From an uncultured bacterium (GTDB lineage: Bacteria; Planctomycetota; Phycisphaerae; Sedimentisphaerales; Anaerobacaceae): 13,249 nucleotides of DNA. The translations under genes and the position numbers were made by a program. The notes below the pieces were generated by a model that had not been told where the DNA came from, searched no databases, and worked only from the letters and a program-made list of their open reading frames with translations. Location of the stretch: positions 1 through 13,249 of the forward strand of contig CAJVYK010000038.1 in the NCBI GenBank assembly GCA_913009865.1. The letters run 5' to 3'. Each line of letters begins with the position of its first letter. Positions within the stretch are counted from its first letter, which is position 1. Positions 1 through 6,444 of the stretch are shown here, in pieces.

Positions 1-1511
1 ACTTTGGCAGTCAGTACGGCCAGCTGATAGCAAGGCGGGTTCGCGAGCACAATGTATATTCGGTGATTTGCCGGGCGGATATAACAGCAGAGCAATTACG
101 CAAGCTGGGCGTTAAGGGCTTGATACTATCCGGCGGGCCGGCAAGCGTCTATGATGAAAATGCGCCGAAATGCGATGAGAGAATTTTTGAATTAGGCGTA
201 CCGATTTTAGGTATCTGCTACGGAATGCAGTTGGGCTGTCAGATTTTAGGCGCCGAAATTGTCGCCGCCCGGAGACGAGAGTACGGACGAGCGAATCTGT
301 CTATTCTTGATAGAAGCGATTTGTTTGCAAATCTGCCGGCTTCGACCACGGTCTGGGCCAGTCACGGCGACCAGATTCGACAATTAGGCGATGGATTTGT
401 AAAACTTGCCGCTACGCCGACCTGTCCGTTTGCCGCGGTAAAGCACAATGAGAAGAAATTTTTCGGCGTTCAGTTCCATCCCGAAGTTTCCCACACTCCT
501 AAGGGGGCGTTGATTCTGCAGAATTTCCTTATGCGTATTTGCGGCTGCAGCGGCGACTGGAAGATGAGCGATTTTGTCAACGAAACGGTCGAAGCTGTGC
601 GCAAACGCGTCGGCGATGCTACTGTTGTGTGCGGCTTGAGCGGCGGGGTGGACTCCTCGGTTGCAGCTTCGCTGGTTCATAAAGCGGTGGGCGATAAGCT
701 TGTCTGTATTTTCGTTGACAATGGTCTTTTGCGAAAGAATGAACGGGAAGAAGTCCAGTCAACCTTCCGTGAGCACTTTCATTTGGACCTTCGGGTCGTC
801 GATTGGTCTGAGCGGTTTTTGGAGGGGCTGGCCGGGGTAACCGACCCTCAGCAGAAGCGCAGGATAATCGGCGCAGAATTCATCGAGGCCTTTAAGTCCG
901 AGGCCGCCGGGATTGCCAATGCAAAGTTTCTTGCCCAGGGCACGCTCTACCCTGACGTTATCGAGTCCGGCACGGCGGACGGGCTTGCGGCGAATATCAA
1001 ACTGCATCATAACGTTGGCGCCTTGCCGGCTGAGCTGGGCTTCGAGCTGATTGAGCCGCTGCGGGATTTGTTTAAGGACGAGGTGCGGGTAGTCGGCGAA
1101 TATTTGGGCCTGCCGGAGGATATTGTCTGGCGGCATCCTTTCCCCGGACCCGGACTGGCGGTGAGAATAATCGGCGAGGTTACACACCAAAGGCTGGAAA
1201 TTCTGCGGGCAGCTGACGAAATTTTAATAGACGAGATAAAATCAGCGGGACTGTATAGAAAAATATCACAGGCCCTGGCGGTGCTTTTGCCTGTCTCGAC
1301 AGTCGGTGTGATGGGTGATGAACGAAGCTATGAAAACGTTATCGCTATTCGTGCGGTTGAGACAGTCGATTTTATGACCGCTGATTTTTCACAGATTCCA
1401 TACGATGTTTTGGCTGTTATATCCAGCAGGATTATAAATGAGGTGCGGGGGGTTAACCGTGTCGTGTATGATATATCCAGCAAGCCGCCGGCAACGATTG
1501 AATGGGAATGA
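1..1511 (+). CDS. guaA: GMP synthase (glutamine-hydrolysing), 5' partial
   Basis: Converts XMP to GMP with ATP and glutamine, the last step of de novo GMP synthesis in the cytoplasm. The frame is open to the left edge: translation from base 3 begins FGSQYGQLIARRVRE, the usual GuaA N-terminus, so the GTG at 63 is not the start and only about ten residues are missing. The class I glutamine amidotransferase domain comes first, with the nucleophile in GICYGMQ (Cys codon 216-218) and the His/Glu pair in FHPEVSHTPKG. The ATP-pyrophosphatase domain follows, with P-loop LSGGVDSS, then the C-terminal dimerisation domain ending KPPATIEWE. The 502 residues seen match a full-length enzyme. All key residues are present. 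The next gene starts 46 bases downstream on the same strand, so co-transcription is possible. The promoter lies outside the window. Confidence 0.97.
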   Translation, partial: FGSQYGQLIARRVREHNVYSVICRADITAEQLRKLGVKGLILSGGPASVYDENAPKCDERIFELGVPILGICYGMQLGCQILGAEIVAARRREYGRANLSILDRSDLFANLPASTTVWASHGDQIRQLGDGFVKLAATPTCPFAAVKHNEKKFFGVQFHPEVSHTPKGALILQNFLMRICGCSGDWKMSDFVNETVEAVRKRVGDATVVCGLSGGVDSSVAASLVHKAVGDKLVCIFVDNGLLRKNEREEVQSTFREHFHLDLRVVDWSERFLEGLAGVTDPQQKRRIIGAEFIEAFKSEAAGIANAKFLAQGTLYPDVIESGTADGLAANIKLHHNVGALPAELGFELIEPLRDLFKDEVRVVGEYLGLPEDIVWRHPFPGPGLAVRIIGEVTHQRLEILRAADEILIDEIKSAGLYRKISQALAVLLPVSTVGVMGDERSYENVIAIRAVETVDFMTADFSQIPYDVLAVISSRIINEVRGVNRVVYDISSKPPATIEWE

Positions 1512-1557
1512 TTTCGTATCGTCTGAGGCGTACTATGTTGAGGGGAGAATGTCTTAA

Positions 1558-2364
1558 ATGGTTAGATTTAGCCGGAACGGATGCTGGCTGAGGGTTGTTT
1601 GCGCAGGTTTGATTTTGGCCTCCGGCTGCGCCAATCAAACAGGGCAGTTGTCCAGAAAAAATACTTTCCTTGAATCTGCCGGGGCCGATTTTGACGATTG
1701 GCCGAACAGGATTATCGAAGATTCACAGGCCACGTTTTTGCGAGAAGATAATTTTTCCGCTTTGATGCTGGCCGGCGGGGCAAGCGTTGCAATGCACTAC
1801 AGTAATGCCGACAAGAATCTGGCAGAGAATTTCGAGAGGCATCGGGCTTTTCAGGGCTTTACAGACGAGTCTCTTAACATAATCGGCTCTCCGGGAACGC
1901 ATTTTGCGGTAACCGGCCTCTGGTATGCTATTAGTGCGGAAAGCGGCGATGAGTTTAACAAACAGCGGGCGTGGACGATGATGACGTCGCTGTCGGTGAC
2001 TGGGCTGGTTATCGTGGGTCTAAAAGCCGTCAGAGACAATGACACTCCCAACGGCAAGAGCTGGGCCTGGCCGAGCGGCCATACTGCCAGCTCGTTTACG
2101 GTCGCTTCCGTATTGGATGAGTTTTACGGCCCGAAGGTGGGCATACCTGCGTATGTATTGGCATCTCTTGTGGGCTATCGAATGATGGATGTAGGCGACC
2201 ACTGGGGCAGTGACGTTGTTTTTGGCGCCACTCTCGGCTGGATAGTCGGGCATACTATTGCAGGCAGGCATAAGAAACTTGAAATTGCGGGTTTTGAGGT
2301 GCTGCCTTACACGGCAAGCAACGATGGCCCGGTATTGGGCGTTAATTTGATGAAGCGATTTTAG
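1558..2364 (+). CDS. PAP2-superfamily phosphatase-like lipoprotein
   Basis: 268 residues. The start is set by a strong ribosome site, GAGGGGAG at 1540-1547, ten bases before ATG. The N-terminus is a lipoprotein signal: basic residues, a hydrophobic run, then LILASGC with Cys24 as the lipidation site. The PAP2 acid-phosphatase signature is in the second half: PSGHT at residues 172-176 (catalytic His175) and R208...H215...D219 (YRMMDVGDHWGSD). Motif 1, normally KX6RP, is degraded here: K156 AVRDNDTP has K and R but the wrong spacing to the proline. Family members dephosphorylate lipid phosphates such as undecaprenyl pyrophosphate or phosphatidate. Hydrophobic stretches around residues 140-156, 196-207 and 219-234 fit the helical PAP2 core. 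The substrate is unknown, and the weak motif 1 leaves catalysis uncertain. Confidence 0.82.
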   Translation: MVRFSRNGCWLRVVCAGLILASGCANQTGQLSRKNTFLESAGADFDDWPNRIIEDSQATFLREDNFSALMLAGGASVAMHYSNADKNLAENFERHRAFQGFTDESLNIIGSPGTHFAVTGLWYAISAESGDEFNKQRAWTMMTSLSVTGLVIVGLKAVRDNDTPNGKSWAWPSGHTASSFTVASVLDEFYGPKVGIPAYVLASLVGYRMMDVGDHWGSDVVFGATLGWIVGHTIAGRHKKLEIAGFEVLPYTASNDGPVLGVNLMKRF

Positions 2365-2373
2365 CCCGAACGC

Positions 2374-2402
2374 TTTACACAGGATAGGACTTCGGCTACA
2401 AT
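2374..2402 (+). promoter_or_regulatory. Sigma-70-type promoter of the aminotransferase gene
   Basis: TTTACA (2374-2379), a spacer of exactly 17 bases, and TACAAT (2397-2402): each box differs from consensus by one base. Transcription should start near 2409. That is only about eight bases before the far-upstream ATG at 2417 but about 65 before the ATG at 2474, which favours the later start. Confidence 0.75.
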
Positions 2403-2473
2403 GCGTGAATGAATAGATGTTTGGACTTGTTGACTCATCTATCATATCTACTGCAGGATTTGCGAGAAAGATT

Positions 2474-3691
2474 ATGGCCGAATTTAAGATTGAGCCGGCA
2501 CAGAGAATAAAACGTCTGCCGCCCTATCTGTTTGGGCGATTGAACGCCTTAAAACTTGCCATGCGTCAGCAAGGTGCAGATATTATCGATTTAGGGATGG
2601 GTAATCCCTCTGATGCGGCGCCGCAAATTGTGATTGATAAGCTGTGCGAAGCGGCCAGGGACCCTCGCAATCACCGATACAGCGCATCGAAGGGTATCAA
2701 GAATCTGCGAGGCGAAATTGCGAAAAAATACGAGCGAAAATGGAACGTGAAGCTGGACCCTGAGACCGAGGTGCTGGCCTGCCTGGGTTCAAAGGAAGGT
2801 TTCAGTCATTTGTGTCTGGCGATGTTAGGGCCGGGCGATACCGCTATTGTGCCGGACCCTGCTTTTGCGATACATAACTATGCAGTGGCGTTAGCGGGGG
2901 CAAACGTGATAACAGTGCCTCTGGGTACCGACGAGAAGTTTCTCAACACCATTGCTATGGTTTGCGAGCACTTGTATCCGAAGCCGAAACTGCTTATTCT
3001 TAATTATCCACACAATCCGACCGCAATGACTGTGGATGAAGGGTTCTTCGAGACCGTTGTGGACGTGGCGAAGCGATTCGGGATAGCGGTTATTCACGAT
3101 TTTGCATACGGGGAAACCTGTTTCGACGGCTATAAAGCGCCGAGTTTTCTTTCGGTTAAGGGTGCCAAGGATGTCGGCGTTGAATTTATTACGATGAGCA
3201 AGCCCTACAATATGGCGGGTTTTCGAGTCGGCTTCGTAGCTGGTAACAAGGATATGATTGATTACCTTGCTACGATAAAGGGCTATTACGATTACGGTAT
3301 ATTCCAGGCGGTTCAGATAGCCAGCATTATAGCGATTCGGGATTGTGACGAGGACATAACCGGCCAGTGCGAAAAGTACCGGTCGCGGCGGGATGTGGTT
3401 TGTGACGGCCTTGCGAGAATCGGCTGGGAAGTTCAAAAGCCGCGGGCTACGATGTTCGTATGGGCAAAAGTGCCAAAGGAGCATTCCAAAGGTAAGGGTA
3501 GTATCGATTATGCGATGGACCTGATGGAGTATGCTGATGTTGCGATTGCTCCGGGCAGGGCCTTCGGTGAAAACGGCGAGCATTATATGCGGATAGCGCT
3601 TGTGGAAAACGAGCAGCGTCTGCGCCAGGCGATTCGCAATATCAGCCGATTTGTGCGCCAAAAGCCGACAAGAAAGACAAAACGTAAATGA
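2474..3691 (+). CDS. alaC: AlaC/DapL-type PLP aminotransferase (alanine transaminase-like)
   Basis: Class I/II pyridoxal-phosphate aminotransferase of 405 residues. The sequence follows E. coli AlaC closely from IKRLPPYLF (residues 12-20) to the C-terminus, including DLGMGNP, GSKEG, NYPHNPTA, HDFAYG, TMSKPYNMAGFRVGF and YMRIALVEN. Lys243 in MSKPYNMAG is the Schiff-base lysine, Asn181 and Asp209/Tyr212 contact the cofactor, and Arg373 should bind the substrate carboxylate. Likely reaction: pyruvate plus glutamate to alanine plus 2-oxoglutarate. The related LL-diaminopimelate aminotransferase (DapL) cannot be excluded by eye. The start was moved from the ATG at 2417 to 2474 because the family begins near IKRLPP and the promoter at 2374-2402 would leave almost no leader for 2417. 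The tail is basic (KPTRKTKRK) and slightly longer than usual. Confidence 0.9.
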   Translation: MAEFKIEPAQRIKRLPPYLFGRLNALKLAMRQQGADIIDLGMGNPSDAAPQIVIDKLCEAARDPRNHRYSASKGIKNLRGEIAKKYERKWNVKLDPETEVLACLGSKEGFSHLCLAMLGPGDTAIVPDPAFAIHNYAVALAGANVITVPLGTDEKFLNTIAMVCEHLYPKPKLLILNYPHNPTAMTVDEGFFETVVDVAKRFGIAVIHDFAYGETCFDGYKAPSFLSVKGAKDVGVEFITMSKPYNMAGFRVGFVAGNKDMIDYLATIKGYYDYGIFQAVQIASIIAIRDCDEDITGQCEKYRSRRDVVCDGLARIGWEVQKPRATMFVWAKVPKEHSKGKGSIDYAMDLMEYADVAIAPGRAFGENGEHYMRIALVENEQRLRQAIRNISRFVRQKPTRKTKRK

Positions 3692-3879
3692 GTAAATGCG
3701 TGAATGAGTTTGCACATCAACTCTACGAATCACAAATGATGTTTTTTTGCCTTTTTCCTTTTTAACTTTCACTTTTTTACCTGCCTCTAAATCGCCTGTT
3801 ACAGCCCTTTTAAACGGCATTGCAGGACAATTGGCTCCGGCTGCTCAGCGGTAACGCCCAAAAAAACTGAAAAAAAGAC
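3692..3879. other. Non-coding gap after the aminotransferase
   Basis: About 190 bases with no credible gene on either strand. It holds a T-rich tract (3742-3786) and a short purine-rich stretch (3859-3877) in front of the promoter at 3880. No hairpin plus T-run terminator for the aminotransferase is convincing. The T-rich tract may serve the purpose without a stem. Confidence 0.5.
3742..3786. repeat. Low-complexity T-rich tract, irregular short units
   Basis: Five successive T-runs (7, 5, 5, 3 and 6 bases) are each followed by two or three bases, mostly GCC, CC, AAC, CAC or ACC, giving a ragged 6-10 base period. The complementary strand is a purine-rich, lysine-coding string. It may be a slippage-prone simple repeat or a place where transcription ends. 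No gene is encoded. Confidence 0.5.
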
Positions 3880-3908
3880 TTGACCTTTGGAAGCTAATCT
3901 GGTTAAAT
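3880..3908 (+). promoter_or_regulatory. Sigma-70-type promoter of the first PEP-CTERM gene
   Basis: TTGACC (3880-3885), a 17-base spacer, and TTAAAT (3903-3908). The start should be near 3915, where the first leader hairpin begins. The first coding start is at 4302, giving an untranslated leader of about 390 nt. Confidence 0.65.
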
Positions 3909-3913
3909 ATCAT

Positions 3914-4219
3914 TTACAGCTTGGGGGCTGTGAGAAAACTCATCAGTAAGGACGGTGTCTGTTTTGCTTTTTAACGGAACTTCTCTTGTGTAACTGAGAG
4001 TAAAGTGTATAGATGCACGTCATGAAGAGGGGGTAGAGAGAATTCAACGAAGGTGAAGGTGTTTGTAAGTAACGGTGAAGGTGTTGTACACTTGAGCTTG
4101 AGTTGTGTTTGTACAATCAGGTAGTTAACGCACCAGCGTTACTGCCGAGATTTGGGCGGAAGAAAACTCCTTAGGGCGAGGATGCCCGAAACATAAGTGC
4201 GCGGGGACTTTGCGCGCAC
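3914..4219 (+). promoter_or_regulatory. Long structured 5' leader: series of hairpins
   Basis: No gene lies here, but the transcript can fold repeatedly. There is a hairpin at 3914-3933 (TTACAGC with GCTGTGA, one G-U) at the very 5' end. Further stems are TTGTACA/TGTACAA (4084-4090 with 4110-4116), TAACGC/GCGTTA around loop ACCA (4126-4141), GGGC/GCCC (4174-4187) and GTGCGCG/CGCGCAC (4197-4219, seven perfect pairs, nine-base loop). A near-perfect direct repeat, GGTGAAGGTGTTTGTA at 4052-4067 and GGTGAAGGTGTTGTA at 4074-4088, precedes the second stem. The function is unknown. The arrangement suggests a cis-regulatory leader feeding the three-way junction at 4226-4278. Confidence 0.4.
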
Positions 4220-4225
4220 AGCAAT

Positions 4226-4278
4226 ATGGGCAAATGTATGGAAAGCCATAGGCCTTTTATTAAAGGGCTTTTGCTCAT
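4226..4278 (+). promoter_or_regulatory. Candidate three-way-junction leader RNA before PEP-CTERM gene 1
   Basis: Closing stem P1: ATGGGCAAA (4226-4234) with TTTGCTCAT (4270-4278), nine pairs including one G-U. P2: TATGG/CCATA (4237-4241 with 4246-4250) with loop AAAG. P3: GCCTTTT/AAAGGGC (4252-4258 with 4262-4268), seven pairs with one G-U and loop ATT. The joining segments are two, one and one bases, so nearly every base is paired. The 3' strand of P1 ends seven bases before the AGGAGG ribosome site (4285-4290), a position suited to controlling translation. The pieces GGGCAAA and GGAAAGCC recall the cyclic-di-GMP-I (GEMM) riboswitch, but the conserved GACGCAAAGCC junction is absent. Confidence 0.45.
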
Positions 4279-4301
4279 TATTAAAGGAGGTAAAGCGGAA
4301 G

Positions 4302-4919
4302 ATGAAAAGACTGTTAATTATATACATAGCAGTGTTCCTGTCAACAGGGTCAGCAGCGTTCGCAACCGAATTGTTTGTTCCCTCCTGGCGTGGTGACCCG
4401 GGAAGCACCTATCAGGAGTGGGGCTTCTCAGACGCCAATACTGTACCGGTTCCAGATGTTGTAGACAACCCCTATGGGAATCCGAAATTGAGGGTAACAG
4501 CAATTGGCGACTGGGTCCTTGAGCCGGGAGCGTGGCCATTGTCGGGTGAGATAGACGTCTATATCCCCAATTGGAACAAGCCAAATCCAGAGAAGCAAAT
4601 CTGGATTCAGTTGCTGTGGAAGGCGACAGACGTTGATCCTTTTCTGCCGAATGAACCAATGGTCGGCGTTGCTCCGTTTGAATCTATGCAGATGTCTCGT
4701 ACGGACTGGGTGGACTTCGCCGGCAACGGCTGGAACTACACGCTGTTCGAGATCAGTATATGGCCGAACCCAATCGAGGAGTGGATTACTATCAAGGGTG
4801 ATATTATGGTTGATTGGGTGGGAATTGACACCATTTGCATCCCCGAACCGGCAACACTCATGTTGTTTGGCCTTGGCGGTGCGATGATGACTCTTGTCCG
4901 AAAAAGGCGGTCTGTTTGA
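4302..4919 (+). CDS. PEP-CTERM sorting domain protein 1
   Basis: Secreted 205-residue protein with exosortase sorting signal. The start at ATG 4302 is fixed by AGGAGG (4285-4290) and by the signal peptide beginning exactly there (MKRLLIIYIAVFLS, predicted cleavage after AAFA, about residue 21). The frame is open further upstream to 4197, but that part overlaps structured leader RNA and is not coding. The C-terminus is a textbook PEP-CTERM: Pro181-Glu182-Pro183, a short hydrophobic helix, then RKRR. In this class the exosortase cleaves at the PEP motif after export and links or releases the protein at the surface, often with exopolysaccharide production. The middle is rich in Trp, Pro and Asp with alternating hydrophobics, consistent with a beta-sandwich, but I recognise no named domain. 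No exosortase gene is in the window. Confidence 0.88.
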   Translation: MKRLLIIYIAVFLSTGSAAFATELFVPSWRGDPGSTYQEWGFSDANTVPVPDVVDNPYGNPKLRVTAIGDWVLEPGAWPLSGEIDVYIPNWNKPNPEKQIWIQLLWKATDVDPFLPNEPMVGVAPFESMQMSRTDWVDFAGNGWNYTLFEISIWPNPIEEWITIKGDIMVDWVGIDTICIPEPATLMLFGLGGAMMTLVRKRRSV

Positions 4920-4928
4920 GTGGTTTTG

Positions 4929-4966
4929 GGGGACACCCAAATGCTTTTTTCGCGTTTGGGGTCCCC
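4929..4966 (+). terminator. Strong bulged hairpin after PEP-CTERM gene 1 (terminator or attenuator)
   Basis: GGGGAC-A-CCCAAATGC (4929-4944) pairs with GCGTTTGGGGTCCCC (4952-4966): about 15 pairs with one bulged A and a seven-base T-rich loop. It begins nine bases after the stop codon. There is no T-run after the 3' arm, so it may slow or partly stop transcription, or protect the upstream mRNA from 3' decay, with read-through to the gene at 5045. No clear promoter was found between the hairpin and 5045. Confidence 0.6.
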
Positions 4967-5044
4967 TTGGGATAAAAGCAATTTATGTTTTTGGGGCAGG
5001 CAAATAGTTAGTGTGCTGGATGTTCTTTAATGAAGGAATAAAAA

Positions 5045-5722
5045 ATGAGGGTGATAAGAAAAATCATTTTTTTAGCTTTGTTGCTTATTGCAGCATTGTT
5101 TGTGCAGAATGCATCTGCGACGCTTACTCAGCTCAGTTATCTGCCAGACAGCTCGTATGCAGAGGCAGTAGGCAACTGGCAGGGCAGATCATTTTATGAA
5201 AAGGACGGCTTATATGTGATGGTGGAGTTTGCTGTTTATGATACATCGAATCTACAGCCCGATTCCGAGGAGCAGGCCCTGGTTGAGCAGTTGGAGCCGT
5301 TGAATATGACCGGCCAGTACATTTATGCATATCAGATATTTAATCATCCTGACGCTAATGAAGAAGGAGATATTGGGTATTTCGAGATATTCGGTCTCGA
5401 AACTAATATTAACGAAGCTTCAATAGGTGAAGATGGCGTCAATTGGCAGGATGATCAGGAGGATGGGGTGTCGCCGTCGGACGGATATTTTGACAGCGAA
5501 CGGTCAAGAGTAGTCTGGGAATTTAACTGGGGCGCCTTGATTGGCGGTAAGCATTCATACTTTCTGGTCATTGCCAGTGACTATGATCCCGTTAAAGGCG
5601 ACTACGAGGCAAAAGGCTTTGAAGCAGGAGGTGATGCCCCTGTTATGCCTGAGCCGGCTACGATAGTATTACTTGGCCTTGGCAGTGTAGTGTTCTTAAA
5701 GAGACAACGAAAGCTTGTTTAG
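5045..5722 (+). CDS. PEP-CTERM sorting domain protein 2
   Basis: 225 residues. ATG 5045 is preceded by GAAGGAA (5032-5038) at good spacing. The signal peptide covers about residues 1-25 (MRVIRKIIFLALLLIAALF, cleavage after NASA). The body is acidic and rich in aromatic residues and Gly, with many Tyr-containing beta-like strands (for example YIYAYQIFNHPDANEEGD), and has no recognised domain. The C-terminus is a PEP-CTERM: Pro202-Glu203-Pro204, the hydrophobic run TIVLLGLGSVVFL, then KRQRK. The role is an exported protein sorted by exosortase. The net acidic composition would suit calcium or polysaccharide binding, but that is only a guess. It heads a tight cluster: the next coding start is 56 bases downstream and the one after follows by three bases, so 5045-7032 is probably one transcript. 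Confidence 0.87.
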   Translation: MRVIRKIIFLALLLIAALFVQNASATLTQLSYLPDSSYAEAVGNWQGRSFYEKDGLYVMVEFAVYDTSNLQPDSEEQALVEQLEPLNMTGQYIYAYQIFNHPDANEEGDIGYFEIFGLETNINEASIGEDGVNWQDDQEDGVSPSDGYFDSERSRVVWEFNWGALIGGKHSYFLVIASDYDPVKGDYEAKGFEAGGDAPVMPEPATIVLLGLGSVVFLKRQRKLV

Positions 5723-5778
5723 TGAGGTGGGGTTTGGTTGCAATAAACAATGAACTTTGTGACCGGAGACGGAGGACA

Positions 5779-6441
5779 ATGAAACGCAATAGCTCAATAT
5801 TTACTGGCTGGTGGTCTGTAATATTAGCCATTGCGGTTATTTCCGCTGCATTGCCCGGGTCAGCGTATTGCCGAACGGACGACCCCGTGCTTTTGCTTCA
5901 ACAAACCCCCGCTCAGGGCGGCACAGTAACTCCGGATGTAGGGGTTCATCATTTTGACCTGAATACAGAAGTTACCCTGACCGCAGTTCCAAAACCCGGC
6001 TATCAATTCGTTTATTGGCTGGGCGATGTCAGCGACCCGACTGCAAGCAGCTCTGTCGTATATCTTGATACGCCGAAAATTATTATTGCGGTATTTGAGC
6101 GGGTTAAATACGAGTTTCTGGTTACCGAAGAGAGGCCGCAGAGCAGCCCTGGCGGTGGTGGTTTGAGACGCAGTGCCGCAGATTATAGTCGGCAAGGCGG
6201 CGGTGGCGGCGGAAGTGGTAAAAGGCCGCAAAAGTGGAGACGACCAAGCCCGCCTGCGCCTGAAGAAGAACAGCAAGATTTTCCAGTCCCGGCAGAGGGA
6301 GAAGCCAACGACTTTCCCGTCCCCCAGATACCGGAACCGGCGACGGGAATACTGTTAGCCCTGGGCAGCTTGCTGGCCTTTGCCAAACGCAGGCCAAAGA
6401 GCGTAACCTGCACGAAAGCTGCCGACGAAACTCTGATGTAA
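5779..6441 (+). CDS. PEP-CTERM protein 3 with InlB/Flg_new-type bacterial repeat
   Basis: 220 residues from ATG 5779. The open frame extends back to a GTG at 5722 overlapping the previous stop, but GGAGGA (5771-5776) and GGAG (5765-5768) and the signal peptide (MKRNSSIFTGWWSVILAIAV, cleavage about residue 30) support 5779. Residues 38-107 match the divergent InlB B-repeat pattern: a TPAQGGTVTPDVG turn, TEVTLTAVPKPGYQFVYWLGD, then a strand ending in IIIAVF. One copy is present, where related surface proteins often have several. A long disordered linker follows with a glycine run (139-145) and Pro/Glu-rich sequence containing DFPVP twice. The PEP-CTERM (Pro185-Glu186-Pro187, helix, AKRRPK) is followed by an extra tail of about 14 residues ending ADETLM, longer than usual. 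Role: probable surface-sorted protein. Confidence 0.83.
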   Translation: MKRNSSIFTGWWSVILAIAVISAALPGSAYCRTDDPVLLLQQTPAQGGTVTPDVGVHHFDLNTEVTLTAVPKPGYQFVYWLGDVSDPTASSSVVYLDTPKIIIAVFERVKYEFLVTEERPQSSPGGGGLRRSAADYSRQGGGGGGSGKRPQKWRRPSPPAPEEEQQDFPVPAEGEANDFPVPQIPEPATGILLALGSLLAFAKRRPKSVTCTKAADETLM

Positions 6442-6444
6442 AGA

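Noticed and set aside
759..1190. 143-codon minus-strand frame
   Set aside because: Lies fully inside guaA's conserved ATP-pyrophosphatase coding region, a shadow of codon bias.
2400..3707. 13-bp direct repeat AATGCGTGAATGA flanking the aminotransferase (2400-2412 and 3695-3707)
   Set aside because: One such exact match is expected by chance in a window this size, the second copy touches the gene's own end, and nothing suggests a mobile unit.
2891..3820. 309-codon open frame on the minus strand
   Set aside because: Antisense to the aminotransferase, with no ribosome site or recognisable protein. The sense gene is unmistakable, and the frame runs into the T-rich tract, giving a lysine-rich stretch.
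4221..4280. Canonical cyclic-di-GMP-I (GEMM) riboswitch
   Set aside because: GGGCAAA and AAAGCC fragments and a three-way junction are suggestive, but the conserved GACGCAAAGCC segment and the tetraloop-receptor features are not present, so I report only an unnamed structured leader.
4197..4301. 35-codon N-terminal extension of the first PEP-CTERM protein from a GTG
   Set aside because: It falls on the leader hairpin and three-way junction. The signal peptide and AGGAGG both point to 4302.
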